Both the position numbers and the translations under genes were made by a program. Below are positions 26,101 through 35,821 of a stretch of 64,000 nt of DNA, piece by piece (the stretch's first letter is position 1; each line of letters opens with the position of its first letter). Location: NCBI GenBank assembly GCA_025210475.1, contig JAOARW010000030.1, positions 62,001 to 126,000 of the forward strand. Direction: 5' to 3'. The DNA comes from Carboxylicivirga sp. (GTDB lineage Bacteria; Bacteroidota; Bacteroidia; Bacteroidales; Marinilabiliaceae). The notes under the pieces are model-generated. The model was given only the letters and a program-made list of their open reading frames with translations. It was not told the DNA's origin and did no database searches.

Positions 26101-29100
26101 ATGAGTGAAGAAATTTTAAAAGCATTAATAAAACTTTTTGCACTCATCGCATTTCCGCGTACTGAAATCAAATCCAGAAGGATAATTGTTAAATCCTTTC
26201 TCAATCAACAGCTTAACAGCCAATTAGTAGAAGAATACCTGGGCTTGTTCGACAAACTGCAGGGCGAGCACGAACAACGCTTGTCAGATAAGGAAAAGTT
26301 TCACAAACGACATGCTGCCAGTTCGGTAAAGGTACTCAAGATCGCTACTGGCATCAACGAAGCACTCACCTACTATCAAAAACTGATTGTTCTGATTCAA
26401 TTAATTGAATTTTTGAACATCGATATTGGCATGAGTGATTACGAAAGGGAGTTTATTGAAACGGTTGCTCAGACCTTTTATCTTCCGGAAGATGAGTACC
26501 AATCCATTATTAAGTTTATTACCAGTCCTTTTGCCCAGTTACCAGATGCCAACAATGTGCTGATTGTTGATAATCAACACAAACCTTCTGAGAATTCGTA
26601 CAAGCATTTATACTGGGACAATTTAAAAGGCGAGTTAAGGGTTATCCACTTAAAATCGGTTAATCTTTTTGCTTTCCGTTTTCGAGGCAACCTGGATTTA
26701 ACCATGAATGGTCAGCTTATTCACGAAGGCCGTGTTCAGATTCTTAATCCGGGCAGTTCATTACGAAACAAGCTTATTGATACGATTTTCTACAGCGATA
26801 TATTCAGTCAGTTTGTTGAGAATAATAAGGACAGCGACATTGACTTCCGATGCGTGGACGTTGAATACCATTTCAATAAAAGAGCAATTGGTTTACACAA
26901 AACTTCTTTTGCCTCTAAATCCGGCAAGCTGGTTGGGATTATGGGCTCAAGTGGAGCCGGTAAAAGTACTTTGGTAAATGTACTCAGCGGCATTAATTCG
27001 CCCACCAAGGGCCACGTGTACATTAACGATATTGATGTGCATCAAAACATTGATCAGGCAAAAGGTTTAATTGGTTATGTGGCGCAGGACGACCTGTTGA
27101 TGGAAGACCTGACCGTGTACCAAAACCTTTATTACAATGCCCGGCTGTGTTTTGATAACCTGGCGGAATACCAGGTTAAAAGAAAGGTGCTTAAGCTATT
27201 AAGCTCACTGGGGCTGTATGAGATTCGTTTTATGAAAGTTGGAAGTCCGCTGAATAAAAAAATTAGCGGAGGCCAGCGAAAACGCCTTAATATTGCGCTG
27301 GAACTGATCCGAGAGCCTTCCATCTTGTTTTTGGATGAGCCTACCTCAGGCCTGTCGTCCCGCGATTCGGATAATATTATTGATCTTTTAAAGGAATTGT
27401 CTTTAAGGGGCAAGCTGGTGTTTGTGGTTATTCATCAACCCTCATCCGATATCTTTAAGATGTTTAACCAGCTAATCTTTTTGGATACAGGTGGTTATTT
27501 GATATACAATGGCGATCCGGTTGAAAGCGTCAACTATTTTAAAGCCTGTATTAATCATGCCAACCGCGATGAAAGCGAGTGCCCGACTTGTGGTAATGTA
27601 AATGTTGAACAGATTCTCAACATTGTTAATGCGCAAATATTGGATGAATACGGTAATTTCACTCAAACGCGCCGCATCGAACCAAAGGAATGGTACCACA
27701 TGTTTCATGAGGGCTGGGAATCGCACGAGCCACCGGAGTCGGACAAACACACGCTTCCGAAAATAAGCTTTCAAATTCCGAATCGGATCAAGCAGCTTTT
27801 TATCTTTATGAAGCGTGATATAGCCTCTAAACTGGCCAATCGGCAATACCTGCTTATCAACCTGCTTGAAACGCCTGTTTTAGCAATTTTACTGGCATCT
27901 ATCATTCGCTATTACGATGTGGACAAGAGCAACGCCAGTGTTTATACCTTCGCCAAAAACCCGAATATTACGGTTTATATAATAATCTCGGTCATCATCG
28001 CACTGTTTGTGGGTTTAACGGTTAGTGCAGAAGAAATTATTAACGACCGAAAGATTAAAAAGCGTGAATCCTTTCTTAACCTGAGCCGCCTCAGTTATTT
28101 ATTCTCGAAGCTGTTTATACTATCCGGCCTATCGGCGATTCAGTCTGCCCTGTTTGTGCTAATTGGTAATTTCATCATTCAGCTCGAAGGCATGTTCTTT
28201 GAATACTGGCTGATCCTTTTCAGCAGTTCGGTTTTTGCCAATATTCTTGGTCTGAATATCTCCGATACATTTAAAAAGACGGTTAACATTTACATTATCA
28301 TTCCATTTTTGATAATACCCCAGTTGATACTGAGTGGTGTCTTTATCAGTTTCGATCGTCTGAACCCGCATATCTCCAGCCCCGAAAAGATTCCATTATA
28401 CGGCGAAATTATAACGGCCAGATGGGCCTTTGAAGCGCTGGCTGTGGAGCAATTCACCAACAATGCATACGATGCTGAGTTTTATAGCTATAATAAGCTG
28501 AAAAGTCAGGCCAAATACCGGAAAGACTTTTGGGTGCCTGCACTGAATAACCATCTGCAGGAACTCATTGATTTAAAAGGGAGGTCTTCAGCGAATTCAA
28601 AAACACAGATTGATCAATCGCTGAGTCTGGTTAATACGGAGTTGGAAAAGCATTTCGAGCTTTATTCTGCCCGATGCGAAGATCTGAATCATGTATTGCT
28701 ACACAAAGATCTTAATAACCTGGAGGAAGTGAGCAGTTATGTGGAATCGATTAAGAAATATTATAAGGGCCTTTATATTTTGGCCGATGATAAATTGGAT
28801 GAAAAGATCAAACATTTATCCAAAACAAAGGAAGATCGACAGTTATTATTAGAGACAAAAAGTAATTATCACAATGAAGACTTGGAGCGGTTTGTAACAA
28901 ATTCCAATAACTTCTTTTCTAATAAAATTATTGAATACAATGGGCAGCTGCACCAAAAGCTCGACCCGATTTATCAGGATCCGGACAGTAAATTCCTGAA
29001 GGCTACCTTCTTGTCTCCGACTAAGCGTATAGGTGACAATTACTACAGCACCTATTGGGCCAACACACTAATAATCTGGATTATTAATCTTGTTTTATTT

Positions 29101-29193
29101 CTGTGTTTGTATTTCAGGTTATTACCTAAACTTACTTCGTTTAAAACCAATATAGTTTGGTACTTTAAGGACAAGAAAAAAGGTCAGAAATAA
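26101..29193 (+). CDS. ABCG-like ABC transporter, fused ATPase and permease with extra N- and C-terminal domains
   Basis: 1030 aa, ATG 26101. Residues ~1-150 are helical and TerB-like in feel; ~150-240 form a small beta-rich domain. The ABC domain follows: GSSGAGKST near 282 (Walker A), SGGQRKR near 390 (signature), ILFLDEPTSGLSS near 410 (Walker B), and VIHQPS (H-loop). Membrane helices lie at ~583-605, 625-645, 670-690, 700-715 and 730-752. Then comes an unusually long (~230 aa) extracytoplasmic, coiled-coil-rich region before the last helix (LIIWIINLVLFLCLYF near 990). This ATPase-first order is that of ABCG exporters. Substrate unknown; it may export a lipid or envelope component. Confidence 0.9.
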   Translation: MSEEILKALIKLFALIAFPRTEIKSRRIIVKSFLNQQLNSQLVEEYLGLFDKLQGEHEQRLSDKEKFHKRHAASSVKVLKIATGINEALTYYQKLIVLIQLIEFLNIDIGMSDYEREFIETVAQTFYLPEDEYQSIIKFITSPFAQLPDANNVLIVDNQHKPSENSYKHLYWDNLKGELRVIHLKSVNLFAFRFRGNLDLTMNGQLIHEGRVQILNPGSSLRNKLIDTIFYSDIFSQFVENNKDSDIDFRCVDVEYHFNKRAIGLHKTSFASKSGKLVGIMGSSGAGKSTLVNVLSGINSPTKGHVYINDIDVHQNIDQAKGLIGYVAQDDLLMEDLTVYQNLYYNARLCFDNLAEYQVKRKVLKLLSSLGLYEIRFMKVGSPLNKKISGGQRKRLNIALELIREPSILFLDEPTSGLSSRDSDNIIDLLKELSLRGKLVFVVIHQPSSDIFKMFNQLIFLDTGGYLIYNGDPVESVNYFKACINHANRDESECPTCGNVNVEQILNIVNAQILDEYGNFTQTRRIEPKEWYHMFHEGWESHEPPESDKHTLPKISFQIPNRIKQLFIFMKRDIASKLANRQYLLINLLETPVLAILLASIIRYYDVDKSNASVYTFAKNPNITVYIIISVIIALFVGLTVSAEEIINDRKIKKRESFLNLSRLSYLFSKLFILSGLSAIQSALFVLIGNFIIQLEGMFFEYWLILFSSSVFANILGLNISDTFKKTVNIYIIIPFLIIPQLILSGVFISFDRLNPHISSPEKIPLYGEIITARWAFEALAVEQFTNNAYDAEFYSYNKLKSQAKYRKDFWVPALNNHLQELIDLKGRSSANSKTQIDQSLSLVNTELEKHFELYSARCEDLNHVLLHKDLNNLEEVSSYVESIKKYYKGLYILADDKLDEKIKHLSKTKEDRQLLLETKSNYHNEDLERFVTNSNNFFSNKIIEYNGQLHQKLDPIYQDPDSKFLKATFLSPTKRIGDNYYSTYWANTLIIWIINLVLFLCLYFRLLPKLTSFKTNIVWYFKDKKKGQK

Positions 29194-29249
29194 ACAATAA
29201 TGCTTATTTCCAACCTTTAAAATATTTTCTGTGTGATGGTAATTCGGAC

Positions 29250-29663
29250 TTACTCTTCCATTTCAATCATCTTGAACGGAATATTGATGATTGATTGATA
29301 ATCTTCACCTGCCTCAAACATATCTTCATCATCCTCCTCATAATACCAGTTTATTTCAACCGGATTTCCTTTCTTATGAATAAGTTCCAGGCGCTTAAAG
29401 ATATCAAGAATACACTTGGATGAACTTGTATTAAAATACTCTAATTGTATATTCACGTTAGTCTCATCAGAAGGGGTATCTCCAAATTTCTCAAGCCAAT
29501 CGATAATTGGCTTGTAAAACTCAACAGAATTTTCAGGAATAGATCGCCCTTTAATCTCTACTACTCCATTTTCCCCATCCAGTCTTACAAATGGCGTTTT
29601 CGGACTTCCTTCACGAATAATTGTTTCCATACTGGTAGCTATACGGTTAACTAATGTATACAT
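29250..29663 (-). CDS. siaC: SiaC family regulatory phosphoprotein (DUF1987)
   Basis: 137 aa, overlapping the upstream siaB by 17 bp. Features of the family: TPFVRLDGENGVVEIKGRS near 22-40, PENSVEFYKPIIDWL, and QLEYFNTSSSKCILDIFKRL near 80-98, where the conserved Thr/Ser cluster is the phosphorylation site in SiaC. In Pseudomonas, SiaC is phosphorylated by SiaB, dephosphorylated by a PP2C-type SiaA, and its unphosphorylated form activates the diguanylate cyclase SiaD. Here the kinase is adjacent, but neither a SiaA nor a SiaD-like gene is in the window, so the output is unknown. Convergent with the ABC exporter gene. Confidence 0.88.
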   Translation of the reverse strand: MYTLVNRIATSMETIIREGSPKTPFVRLDGENGVVEIKGRSIPENSVEFYKPIIDWLEKFGDTPSDETNVNIQLEYFNTSSSKCILDIFKRLELIHKKGNPVEINWYYEEDDEDMFEAGEDYQSIINIPFKMIEMEE

Positions 29664-30195
29664 CTAGCGAGAAAAAGATGTATTCATCATCAAATTGATA
29701 AAAATAATACTCTAATTTATTTCCTGTTTTCCTGACAATATCAAGCATCCCAAGGCCTCCGCCGCCTTTGTCAGAAAACTCTTCATTATTTAAAATATCT
29801 CTGTACAACATTCTAACTTCCTCATCTGACAGAGAATTGACCTGATCAATTCGGTCTTTAATATAATTTATTCTTTCCTTTTTTACAAAATTACCTGTTG
29901 AAATGCGGTAGAATGTACCATCTTTACTTAAAATAATGATACCAAAATTACTACTTTGTTCAACCGGGGCTGTTGCCGGAGGCAGGTCCACGTGATGATA
30001 TAAATTCTGTAAACTCTCAACAAAAACATTATATACTTTTTTTCGAACACGATTTTTTTCATTTTTCATGTTCAAACTGTTTTCGATTGAGTCTAGAGCC
30101 TCAGAGATTAAGTCTGCAGTAATACTTCCGTTATACTCCAAAATAACTTCTCCTTGTTTTTTCTCTAAATACCAGTTTTTTAAATCAAACGTCAT
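29647..30195 (-). CDS. siaB: SiaB family protein kinase
   Basis: 182 aa from ATG 30195 (a TTG two codons upstream is less likely because GGGG just before the ATG can serve as RBS). GHKL-like ATPase features: VFVESLQNLYHHVD near 60-73 as an N-box (E, N, H) and KGGGGLGMLDIVRKTG near 145-160 as a G-box. The family phosphorylates SiaC on Thr/Ser. It is coupled to siaC by a 17-bp overlap. The two form a partner-switching module whose upstream signal is not visible here. Confidence 0.85.
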   Translation of the reverse strand: MTFDLKNWYLEKKQGEVILEYNGSITADLISEALDSIENSLNMKNEKNRVRKKVYNVFVESLQNLYHHVDLPPATAPVEQSSNFGIIILSKDGTFYRISTGNFVKKERINYIKDRIDQVNSLSDEEVRMLYRDILNNEEFSDKGGGGLGMLDIVRKTGNKLEYYFYQFDDEYIFFSLDVYIS

Positions 30196-30351
30196 CCCCA
30201 AAGGTCTAATTGCCTACAAATATAAAAAAATATTCTCACCATGTACTTACGCACAAGTTTAACATTAAATACTACACGATACTTTTATTTGATTCAAGTA
30301 TTTGGTGAAATCCTTTATATTACTGATAAAATGCGTTATTTAATAGATGAT

Positions 30352-31281
30352 CTAAATTCCTCCACCGTCGGTGTACACCAAGTCGCGGGGCTTAAACTGA
30401 ACAATTTTAGAGCTGGCCGGCACATTGTTGGTGATCCAAACGTTACCACCTATTACAGAATTAGCACCTACCGTAATACGGCCAAGAATGGTGGCCTGGG
30501 CATATATGACCACATTGTCCTCAATAATGGGGTGACGAGGAATGCCCTTAATAGGGTTGCCATTTTCGTCGAGCGGAAAGCTTTTAGCCCCTAATGTTAC
30601 TCCCTGGAATAACTTTACATTATCGCCAATTATTGAGGTGGCACCAATGACTACCCCGGTACCATGATCGATGCTAAAATATTCGCCGATGGTGGCCCGT
30701 GGATGGATATCGATACCTGTTTCGGAATGGGCCATTTCACTGATCATACGTGGAATTAAAGGTACTCCAATGGTTAACAAAGCGTTGGCAATGCGATAAT
30801 TGGTAATGGCGCGGATGGCCGGGTAACAAAAGATAACCTCTCCCTTACTTTTAGCCGCCGGATCGCCCAAAAAAGCTGCTTCCACATCGGTGCCCAATAC
30901 ACGACGAATGTCAGGTAACTTGCTGATAAATTCGCTGGTATAATCATGAGCCAGGCTTTTCTTGTCACCCAGATCAAATCGTTCAGGCGCCTCGCACATA
31001 AAGCACAACCCAGCAAAAATCTGTTCGACCAACAGACTGTATAATTTTTCGGTATTAACACCAATGTAGTACCGCACACTTTCGGGCCTGACAGAGCTAT
31101 CGCCGTAATAGCCCGGAAAAATGATTTCGCGCGACAGGTTGACGATCTGTTCCAGTGAGCTGATTGAAGGCATTTTATGATCTTTAAAATGCGGATGACA
31201 AACACTTTTATAGCTTTGTTCCTGCGATAGCTCTTCAATGGCATTCTTTACTTTAGAAAAATGATCTGTGGTCATGTTCAA
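30352..31281 (-). CDS. cysE: Serine O-acetyltransferase
   Basis: 309 aa, ATG 31281, overlapping the previous gene by 4 bp (ATGA). The N-terminal helical domain (~1-170) is longer than in E. coli CysE and is typical of the EpsC/SatA-like form. The beta-helix follows: IHPRATIGEYFSIDHGTGVV near 200-219 with the catalytic His-Asp pair (IDHG), VIGATSIIGDNVKLFQGVTLG, and VIYAQATILGRITVGANSVI. It makes O-acetyl-L-serine from serine and acetyl-CoA, the first step of cysteine synthesis. No O-acetylserine lyase lies next to it. Feedback control by cysteine is family knowledge. Confidence 0.95.
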   Translation of the reverse strand: MNMTTDHFSKVKNAIEELSQEQSYKSVCHPHFKDHKMPSISSLEQIVNLSREIIFPGYYGDSSVRPESVRYYIGVNTEKLYSLLVEQIFAGLCFMCEAPERFDLGDKKSLAHDYTSEFISKLPDIRRVLGTDVEAAFLGDPAAKSKGEVIFCYPAIRAITNYRIANALLTIGVPLIPRMISEMAHSETGIDIHPRATIGEYFSIDHGTGVVIGATSIIGDNVKLFQGVTLGAKSFPLDENGNPIKGIPRHPIIEDNVVIYAQATILGRITVGANSVIGGNVWITNNVPASSKIVQFKPRDLVYTDGGGI

Positions 31282-31817
31282 TGCGCTTTTAATAGTTGGT
31301 CAATGTATTGTTTTGCTTGTTGTGTTCGTTGCTTATTCTGCCCTTTAATCATCTCATAATTGAATTGATAATGATCCAACTCCTGTTTATATAATTCATG
31401 TAAATAAAGACGTTTATTTTTGTTTTCCCTTACACCATCATTGATCCATTGCAAGTCGGGATAGCAAAGAAGATGTAAATCAATCTTCGCGAGCTTCAAA
31501 AAATCATCAATAAATGAAGGAATCGTTCCATAAACTTCTTTGAACCATACTTTGGTAATAATTAAAAATGTATCAAAAAATACAAGTTTGCTTTTCGATT
31601 CAAGTGCTTCTTCGTATTGGTTAATCTGCTTTTGTGCAATTTGCCTGACATCTTCAAAAGCATAAGGTCGTTTTAAGTTTTCAACGTATTCACGGGCATA
31701 TTCGGGTACCCAATCAGTATGATAGCACTCTGCCAACTGCTTTGCCAGCGTACTTTTACCAGTTGATTCCGGTCCGCTTAGCACCACTATCAGTGGCTGG
31801 TCAGACTGCCTTTGCAT
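31278..31817 (-). CDS. NadR-type ribosylnicotinamide kinase (P-loop ATPase)
   Basis: 179 aa. VVLSGPESTGKSTLAKQLAE near 11-30 is a Walker A loop; WVPEYAREYVENL and FFDTFLIITKVWFKEVYG match the NadR C-terminal kinase domain; the N-terminal adenylyltransferase domain of E. coli NadR is absent. It phosphorylates nicotinamide riboside to NMN. It overlaps pnuC by 17 bp upstream and cysE by 4 bp downstream. Pairing with PnuC makes the role in NAD salvage convincing; trapping by phosphorylation drives uptake. Confidence 0.88.
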   Translation of the reverse strand: MQRQSDQPLIVVLSGPESTGKSTLAKQLAECYHTDWVPEYAREYVENLKRPYAFEDVRQIAQKQINQYEEALESKSKLVFFDTFLIITKVWFKEVYGTIPSFIDDFLKLAKIDLHLLCYPDLQWINDGVRENKNKRLYLHELYKQELDHYQFNYEMIKGQNKQRTQQAKQYIDQLLKAH

Positions 31818-32427
31818 AGCCTCGAACTGTTTTTGTCCACTCTAAATACCCCACAATTGCACCGGCTGTAAAGACCAGGTAAAGGAAACTGTAAAAATAC
31901 AAGCCTTTATAAATGTACATACCCATAGATACCAAATCGATTACCACCCAGAATAACCAATGGTGTATGTATTTGCGAGCCAGCATCCAGGTGGCAATAA
32001 TAGATGCTGCCGTTGTAAACGAATCAAGGTAGGGTAATTCTGAGCTGGAAATATTAACCATGGCCGGCACCTTCAGTAAAACCAGTAAAATTGCCAGATA
32101 AATGACGATTCCTACGATTGTAAGCTTCAAAAACAGCTGTTTACTTAAAAGTTTAATGCTCACTTCATCGTTGTTCTTGCCTGCATTTCCGTTTATCCAG
32201 TACCACCAGCCATAAATACTAACTACAATATAATAAAATTGCAGTCCCATATCGGCATATAAAGCTACCTGATAAAAGCCAACGGACATGAGCGCCGAAG
32301 CAACCAGACCCCATGGCCATAACCACGATTTTTCGCGTATTGAGTAAAACAGATAAATTAAAGAGGCCAGCGTTCCCGCGGCCTCTAGTCCATATTTTTG
32401 AATAAATTCCATTATTGTGTCAGTCAT
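31801..32427 (-). CDS. pnuC: PnuC-family nicotinamide riboside transporter
   Basis: 208 aa with about seven membrane helices (IYLFYSIREKSWLWPWGLVA, TIVGIVIYLAILLVLL, LFWVVIDLVSMGMYIY and others). YGWWYWINGNAG near 74-85 and HHWLFWVVIDLVS near 152 carry the Trp/Asn motifs of the PnuC vitamin-transporter family. Facilitated diffusion of nicotinamide riboside across the inner membrane, coupled to the kinase next door. A thiamine (PnuT) role is less likely because no thiamine kinase is adjacent. Confidence 0.92.
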   Translation of the reverse strand: MTDTIMEFIQKYGLEAAGTLASLIYLFYSIREKSWLWPWGLVASALMSVGFYQVALYADMGLQFYYIVVSIYGWWYWINGNAGKNNDEVSIKLLSKQLFLKLTIVGIVIYLAILLVLLKVPAMVNISSSELPYLDSFTTAASIIATWMLARKYIHHWLFWVVIDLVSMGMYIYKGLYFYSFLYLVFTAGAIVGYLEWTKTVRGYAKAV

Positions 32428-32452
32428 TTCTATTTCAACAGCAACTCAGTAA

Positions 32453-34045
32453 TTATTTCAGATACTGTGAATAATCTCTTTTTGATTCTACCATGTCAAC
32501 GGCTTTATTATATGCATCCGACACATGGTTTATGGATTGAAAATATTCAGAGGTGCTAAATAAATCGCGCGCTACCAATGCTTTCAACTGAGCCTCCACC
32601 ATTGGCCTTGAAATGGCTAATTCCTCTTTATTCAACTTTACTTCTGCCGCTTCACCTTCTTTAATTAGCTTTTCAATCAAATCATCACCCACCTCAAAAT
32701 CTTTCTCGAATTTTTTGTACGACTGATAGCGTCTTTCAAGTTTATTGCGGTTATTATCCACATAATTTAAGATCATACGGTTCACCGAGCCCGATGCAAT
32801 TAAATCGCGATAATAATCAGAATACGTGCTTGTATCGGCTGCCACAAAAATATCGGGCATGATACCCCCGCCGCCATATACCGATCGACCAGCTATTTTG
32901 GTTTTATACTTTAAGGCTTCGTCAAACTGGATGCTATCGGCATTGTAGTACTCACCGTGTGCATATCGCTCTCCCAATTCATTATGATAGGCATCTGCCC
33001 CATTCTTATATTCTTTCTGAATGCAACGGCCGGATGGTGTGTAATATTCTGCGATGGTTAAACGAATCATTGATCCATCAGGAAAATCAAACGGACGCTG
33101 TACCAGTCCTTTTCCGAAACTACGACGTCCCACAACTAATCCACGATCCCAATCCTGCACCGCACCCGATACAATTTCACTGGCCGAAGCTGATCCCTCG
33201 TCGATAAGAACGACCAGGTTGCCTTTTTCGAACTTACCTTTACGTCGGGCATGGTGGTTGCGTCGTTCACTATTCAAACCTTCGGTATAAACCAGTAACT
33301 TATCTTTATCAATTAGTTCATCAGCAATTTCAATGGCCGCTTTAAGGTAGCCACCACCATTGCCCCTCAGGTCAAGAATCAGGTTTTCGTAGTTTTCTGC
33401 CTCCAGCTTTTCCAAGGCTTCTACAAACTCGGTATGTGTATTAAGAGCAAAGCGGGTAATTTTCACATAGGCAGTTTTAGGTGTTGCCATGTAAGCCGAT
33501 TCAACACTGTGCAAAGGAATTTTATCACGAACCACCACAAATTTTAATTCTCCATTGGCTCCTTTTCGAATGATTTGCAGATTAACTTTGGTTCCCTTCT
33601 TTCCTCTCAGGTATTTAAATACATCGCTGTTTTTAATGCCAATACCTGCTACATTATCACCATCAATACCAATAATACGGTCGCCTGCACGAATACCAAC
33701 CTTTTCCGATGGCCCGCCAATAACAGGATTAACAACCATTAGGGTATCGTTCATGATATTAAACTGAATACCTACCCCTTCGAAGCTTCCATCAAGTGGT
33801 TCATTCATAGCCGCCACTTCGTCAGCTGAGATATAAACCGAATGTGGGTCAAGGCTTTTAAGCATGCCGGCAATAGCCTTCTCTACCAGGTTATCCTTGT
33901 TAACCGAATCCACATATAATGAATTGATTAACTGGTAGGTCAGTTGCAGTTTCTGAATGTTCTTATCGTAGGCCTGCGCATTTGCTGACATTGAGCAAAT
34001 AGCAAAAAGCAATACTATTCCCCAGAGCTTCCTTGTTCCCATCAT
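32453..34045 (-). CDS. S41 family C-terminal processing peptidase
   Basis: 530 aa, ATG 34045. GTRKLWGIVLLFAICSMSAN is a signal peptide. Helical N-domain to ~80, PDZ domain ~85-170 (GGPSEKVGIRAGDRIIGID), then the S41 protease core: DLRGNGGGYLKAAIEIAD near 228, GSASASEIVSGAVQDW with Ser near 288, and RSFGKGLVQRPF with Lys near 312 as the Ser-Lys dyad. The C-terminal ~130 residues are a helical extension. It cleaves C-termini of periplasmic proteins. It is downstream of guaA on the same strand, with a hairpin in between. Confidence 0.93.
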   Translation of the reverse strand: MMGTRKLWGIVLLFAICSMSANAQAYDKNIQKLQLTYQLINSLYVDSVNKDNLVEKAIAGMLKSLDPHSVYISADEVAAMNEPLDGSFEGVGIQFNIMNDTLMVVNPVIGGPSEKVGIRAGDRIIGIDGDNVAGIGIKNSDVFKYLRGKKGTKVNLQIIRKGANGELKFVVVRDKIPLHSVESAYMATPKTAYVKITRFALNTHTEFVEALEKLEAENYENLILDLRGNGGGYLKAAIEIADELIDKDKLLVYTEGLNSERRNHHARRKGKFEKGNLVVLIDEGSASASEIVSGAVQDWDRGLVVGRRSFGKGLVQRPFDFPDGSMIRLTIAEYYTPSGRCIQKEYKNGADAYHNELGERYAHGEYYNADSIQFDEALKYKTKIAGRSVYGGGGIMPDIFVAADTSTYSDYYRDLIASGSVNRMILNYVDNNRNKLERRYQSYKKFEKDFEVGDDLIEKLIKEGEAAEVKLNKEELAISRPMVEAQLKALVARDLFSTSEYFQSINHVSDAYNKAVDMVESKRDYSQYLK

Positions 34046-34093
34046 CTCTCGTTTTTTTGGTTATGTTGTGATTTCCTGTATTAAATAAACAAA

Positions 34094-34121
34094 GGCCGGA
34101 AAGAAAAAGTTCCTGCCGGCC
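34094..34121 (-). terminator. Hairpin terminator after guaA
   Basis: GGCCGG and CCGGCC (34094-34099, 34116-34121) pair exactly; on the minus strand the stem is followed by a T-rich stretch (TTTGTTTATTT). It lies 27 bp past the guaA stop and before the S41 peptidase gene. Confidence 0.6.
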
Positions 34122-34147
34122 ATATAATTATCTTATTCTTTCGATGG

Positions 34148-35677
34148 TTATTCCCATTCGATGGTTGCAGGTGGCTTCGAACTAATGTCATAAACCACTC
34201 GGTTAACACCTTTTACTTTGTTAATGATGTCGTTGGATACCTTGGCTAAAAAGTCGTAAGGTAAATGTACCCAATCGGCAGTCATACCGTCTGTTGAAGT
34301 AACAGCACGCAAGGCCACTACCTTTTCATAGGTACGCTCATCGCCCATCACACCAACCGATTGTACCGGCAACAACATGGCACCAGCCTGCCATACCTGA
34401 TCGTACAGGTTACTATCCTTTAAGCCTTGTATAAAGATGTGATCCACTTCTTGCAGTAATGACACCTTTTCGGCTGTTATATCACCTAAAATACGAATTG
34501 CCAAGCCTGGTCCCGGGAACGGATGACGACCCAACAGGTTCTCATCAATGCCCATGGCACGACCCACACGGCGTACTTCGTCTTTAAACAACAGGTTCAA
34601 TGGTTCCACCACCTTCAGATTCATTTCTTCTGGTAATCCACCCACATTGTGGTGCGATTTAATGGTAGCTGATGGTCCGTTAACAGAAACTGATTCAATC
34701 ACATCCGGATAAATTGTTCCCTGGGCCAACCATTTAACATCCTGTATTTTGTGTGCTTCAGCATCAAACACTTCAATGAACACACGGCCGATTATTTTAC
34801 GCTTCGTCTCAGGATCAGAAACCCCATCCAACTCACTTAAGAATTCTTTTTTGGCGTCCACACCAATCACATTAAGTCCCATGTGCTTGTAGGAATCCAA
34901 AACGGCTTCAAACTCATTCTTGCGCAACAAACCGTTGTCAACAAAAATACAAGTCAGGTTTTTGCCAATGGCTTTGTGCAAAAGAACACCTGCCACAGTA
35001 CTGTCAACACCACCTGATAAGCCTAATACAACCTTATCGTTGCCCAACTTCTCTTTCAATCCGGCAACAGTCGTTTCAACGAATGAATCGGGTGTCCAGT
35101 CTTGTGAACAGCCACAAACGCCAACAACAAAGTTTTTCAGAATCTGTGTTCCTTCGGTACTGTGATATACTTCGGGGTGAAACTGCATTCCGAATGTTTG
35201 TTCGCTCTCAATTTTATAAGCCGCCACTTTAACATCCTTGGTACTGGCTACAATATTATAACCTTCAGGAAGGTTCACAATGGTATCACCATGCGACATC
35301 CATACCTGTGAATGCTGGCTAACACCTTTCAATAATTCACTGGAATTATCAACGTACTCAAGATTAGCACGGCCATATTCGCGTGTTTTAGAAGGCTGAA
35401 CTTCGCCACCATAAAACTGTGACAGGTATTGAGCTCCGTAACACACTCCCAATAAAGGCATTTTTCCCTTAATGGCAGTTAAGTCAGGTTTTGGTGCTTC
35501 TTCGTCGCGCACACTGAAGGGGCTTCCACTTAGAATCACACCTTTAACCGATTCGTCCAATTCCGGACAATTGTTAAATGGATGAATTTCACAATACACA
35601 TTAATCTCGCGAACACGCCTTGCAATCAGCTGCGTGTATTGAGATCCAAAATCCAGAATAATGATTTTTTCCTGCAT
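34148..35677 (-). CDS. guaA: GMP synthase (glutamine-hydrolysing)
   Basis: 509 aa, ATG 35677, full family length. GATase domain: [19 protein letters not shown] at the start, [19 protein letters not shown] with the nucleophile Cys near 78, and [12 protein letters not shown] with His-x-Glu. ATP pyrophosphatase domain: [19 protein letters not shown] near 217-235. The C-terminal dimerisation domain ends KPPATIEWE as in all GuaA. Converts XMP to GMP with glutamine and ATP in the cytoplasm. Confidence 0.98.
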   Translation of the reverse strand: MQEKIIILDFGSQYTQLIARRVREINVYCEIHPFNNCPELDESVKGVILSGSPFSVRDEEAPKPDLTAIKGKMPLLGVCYGAQYLSQFYGGEVQPSKTREYGRANLEYVDNSSELLKGVSQHSQVWMSHGDTIVNLPEGYNIVASTKDVKVAAYKIESEQTFGMQFHPEVYHSTEGTQILKNFVVGVCGCSQDWTPDSFVETTVAGLKEKLGNDKVVLGLSGGVDSTVAGVLLHKAIGKNLTCIFVDNGLLRKNEFEAVLDSYKHMGLNVIGVDAKKEFLSELDGVSDPETKRKIIGRVFIEVFDAEAHKIQDVKWLAQGTIYPDVIESVSVNGPSATIKSHHNVGGLPEEMNLKVVEPLNLLFKDEVRRVGRAMGIDENLLGRHPFPGPGLAIRILGDITAEKVSLLQEVDHIFIQGLKDSNLYDQVWQAGAMLLPVQSVGVMGDERTYEKVVALRAVTSTDGMTADWVHLPYDFLAKVSNDIINKVKGVNRVVYDISSKPPATIEWE

Positions 35678-35768
35678 TAATATCTGCCTTTATACCCGGC
35701 GTTTAAAAGAGATGTAGTTAAATCTTTTAATTGCGCCAGGCAATAGTTATACCTTTAAAAATTTTGCG

Positions 35769-35776
35769 CAAATATA
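35769..35776 (-). promoter_or_regulatory. Candidate -7 element of the guaA promoter
   Basis: Minus strand TATATTTG matches the Bacteroidota TAnnTTTG box, about 92 bp before the guaA start. No clear -33 TTTG was found at the right distance. Confidence 0.35.
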
Positions 35777-35821
35777 CGATTTAATATTTGATATTAGCGT
35801 TGTTCAGTAGAATGAAAACCA

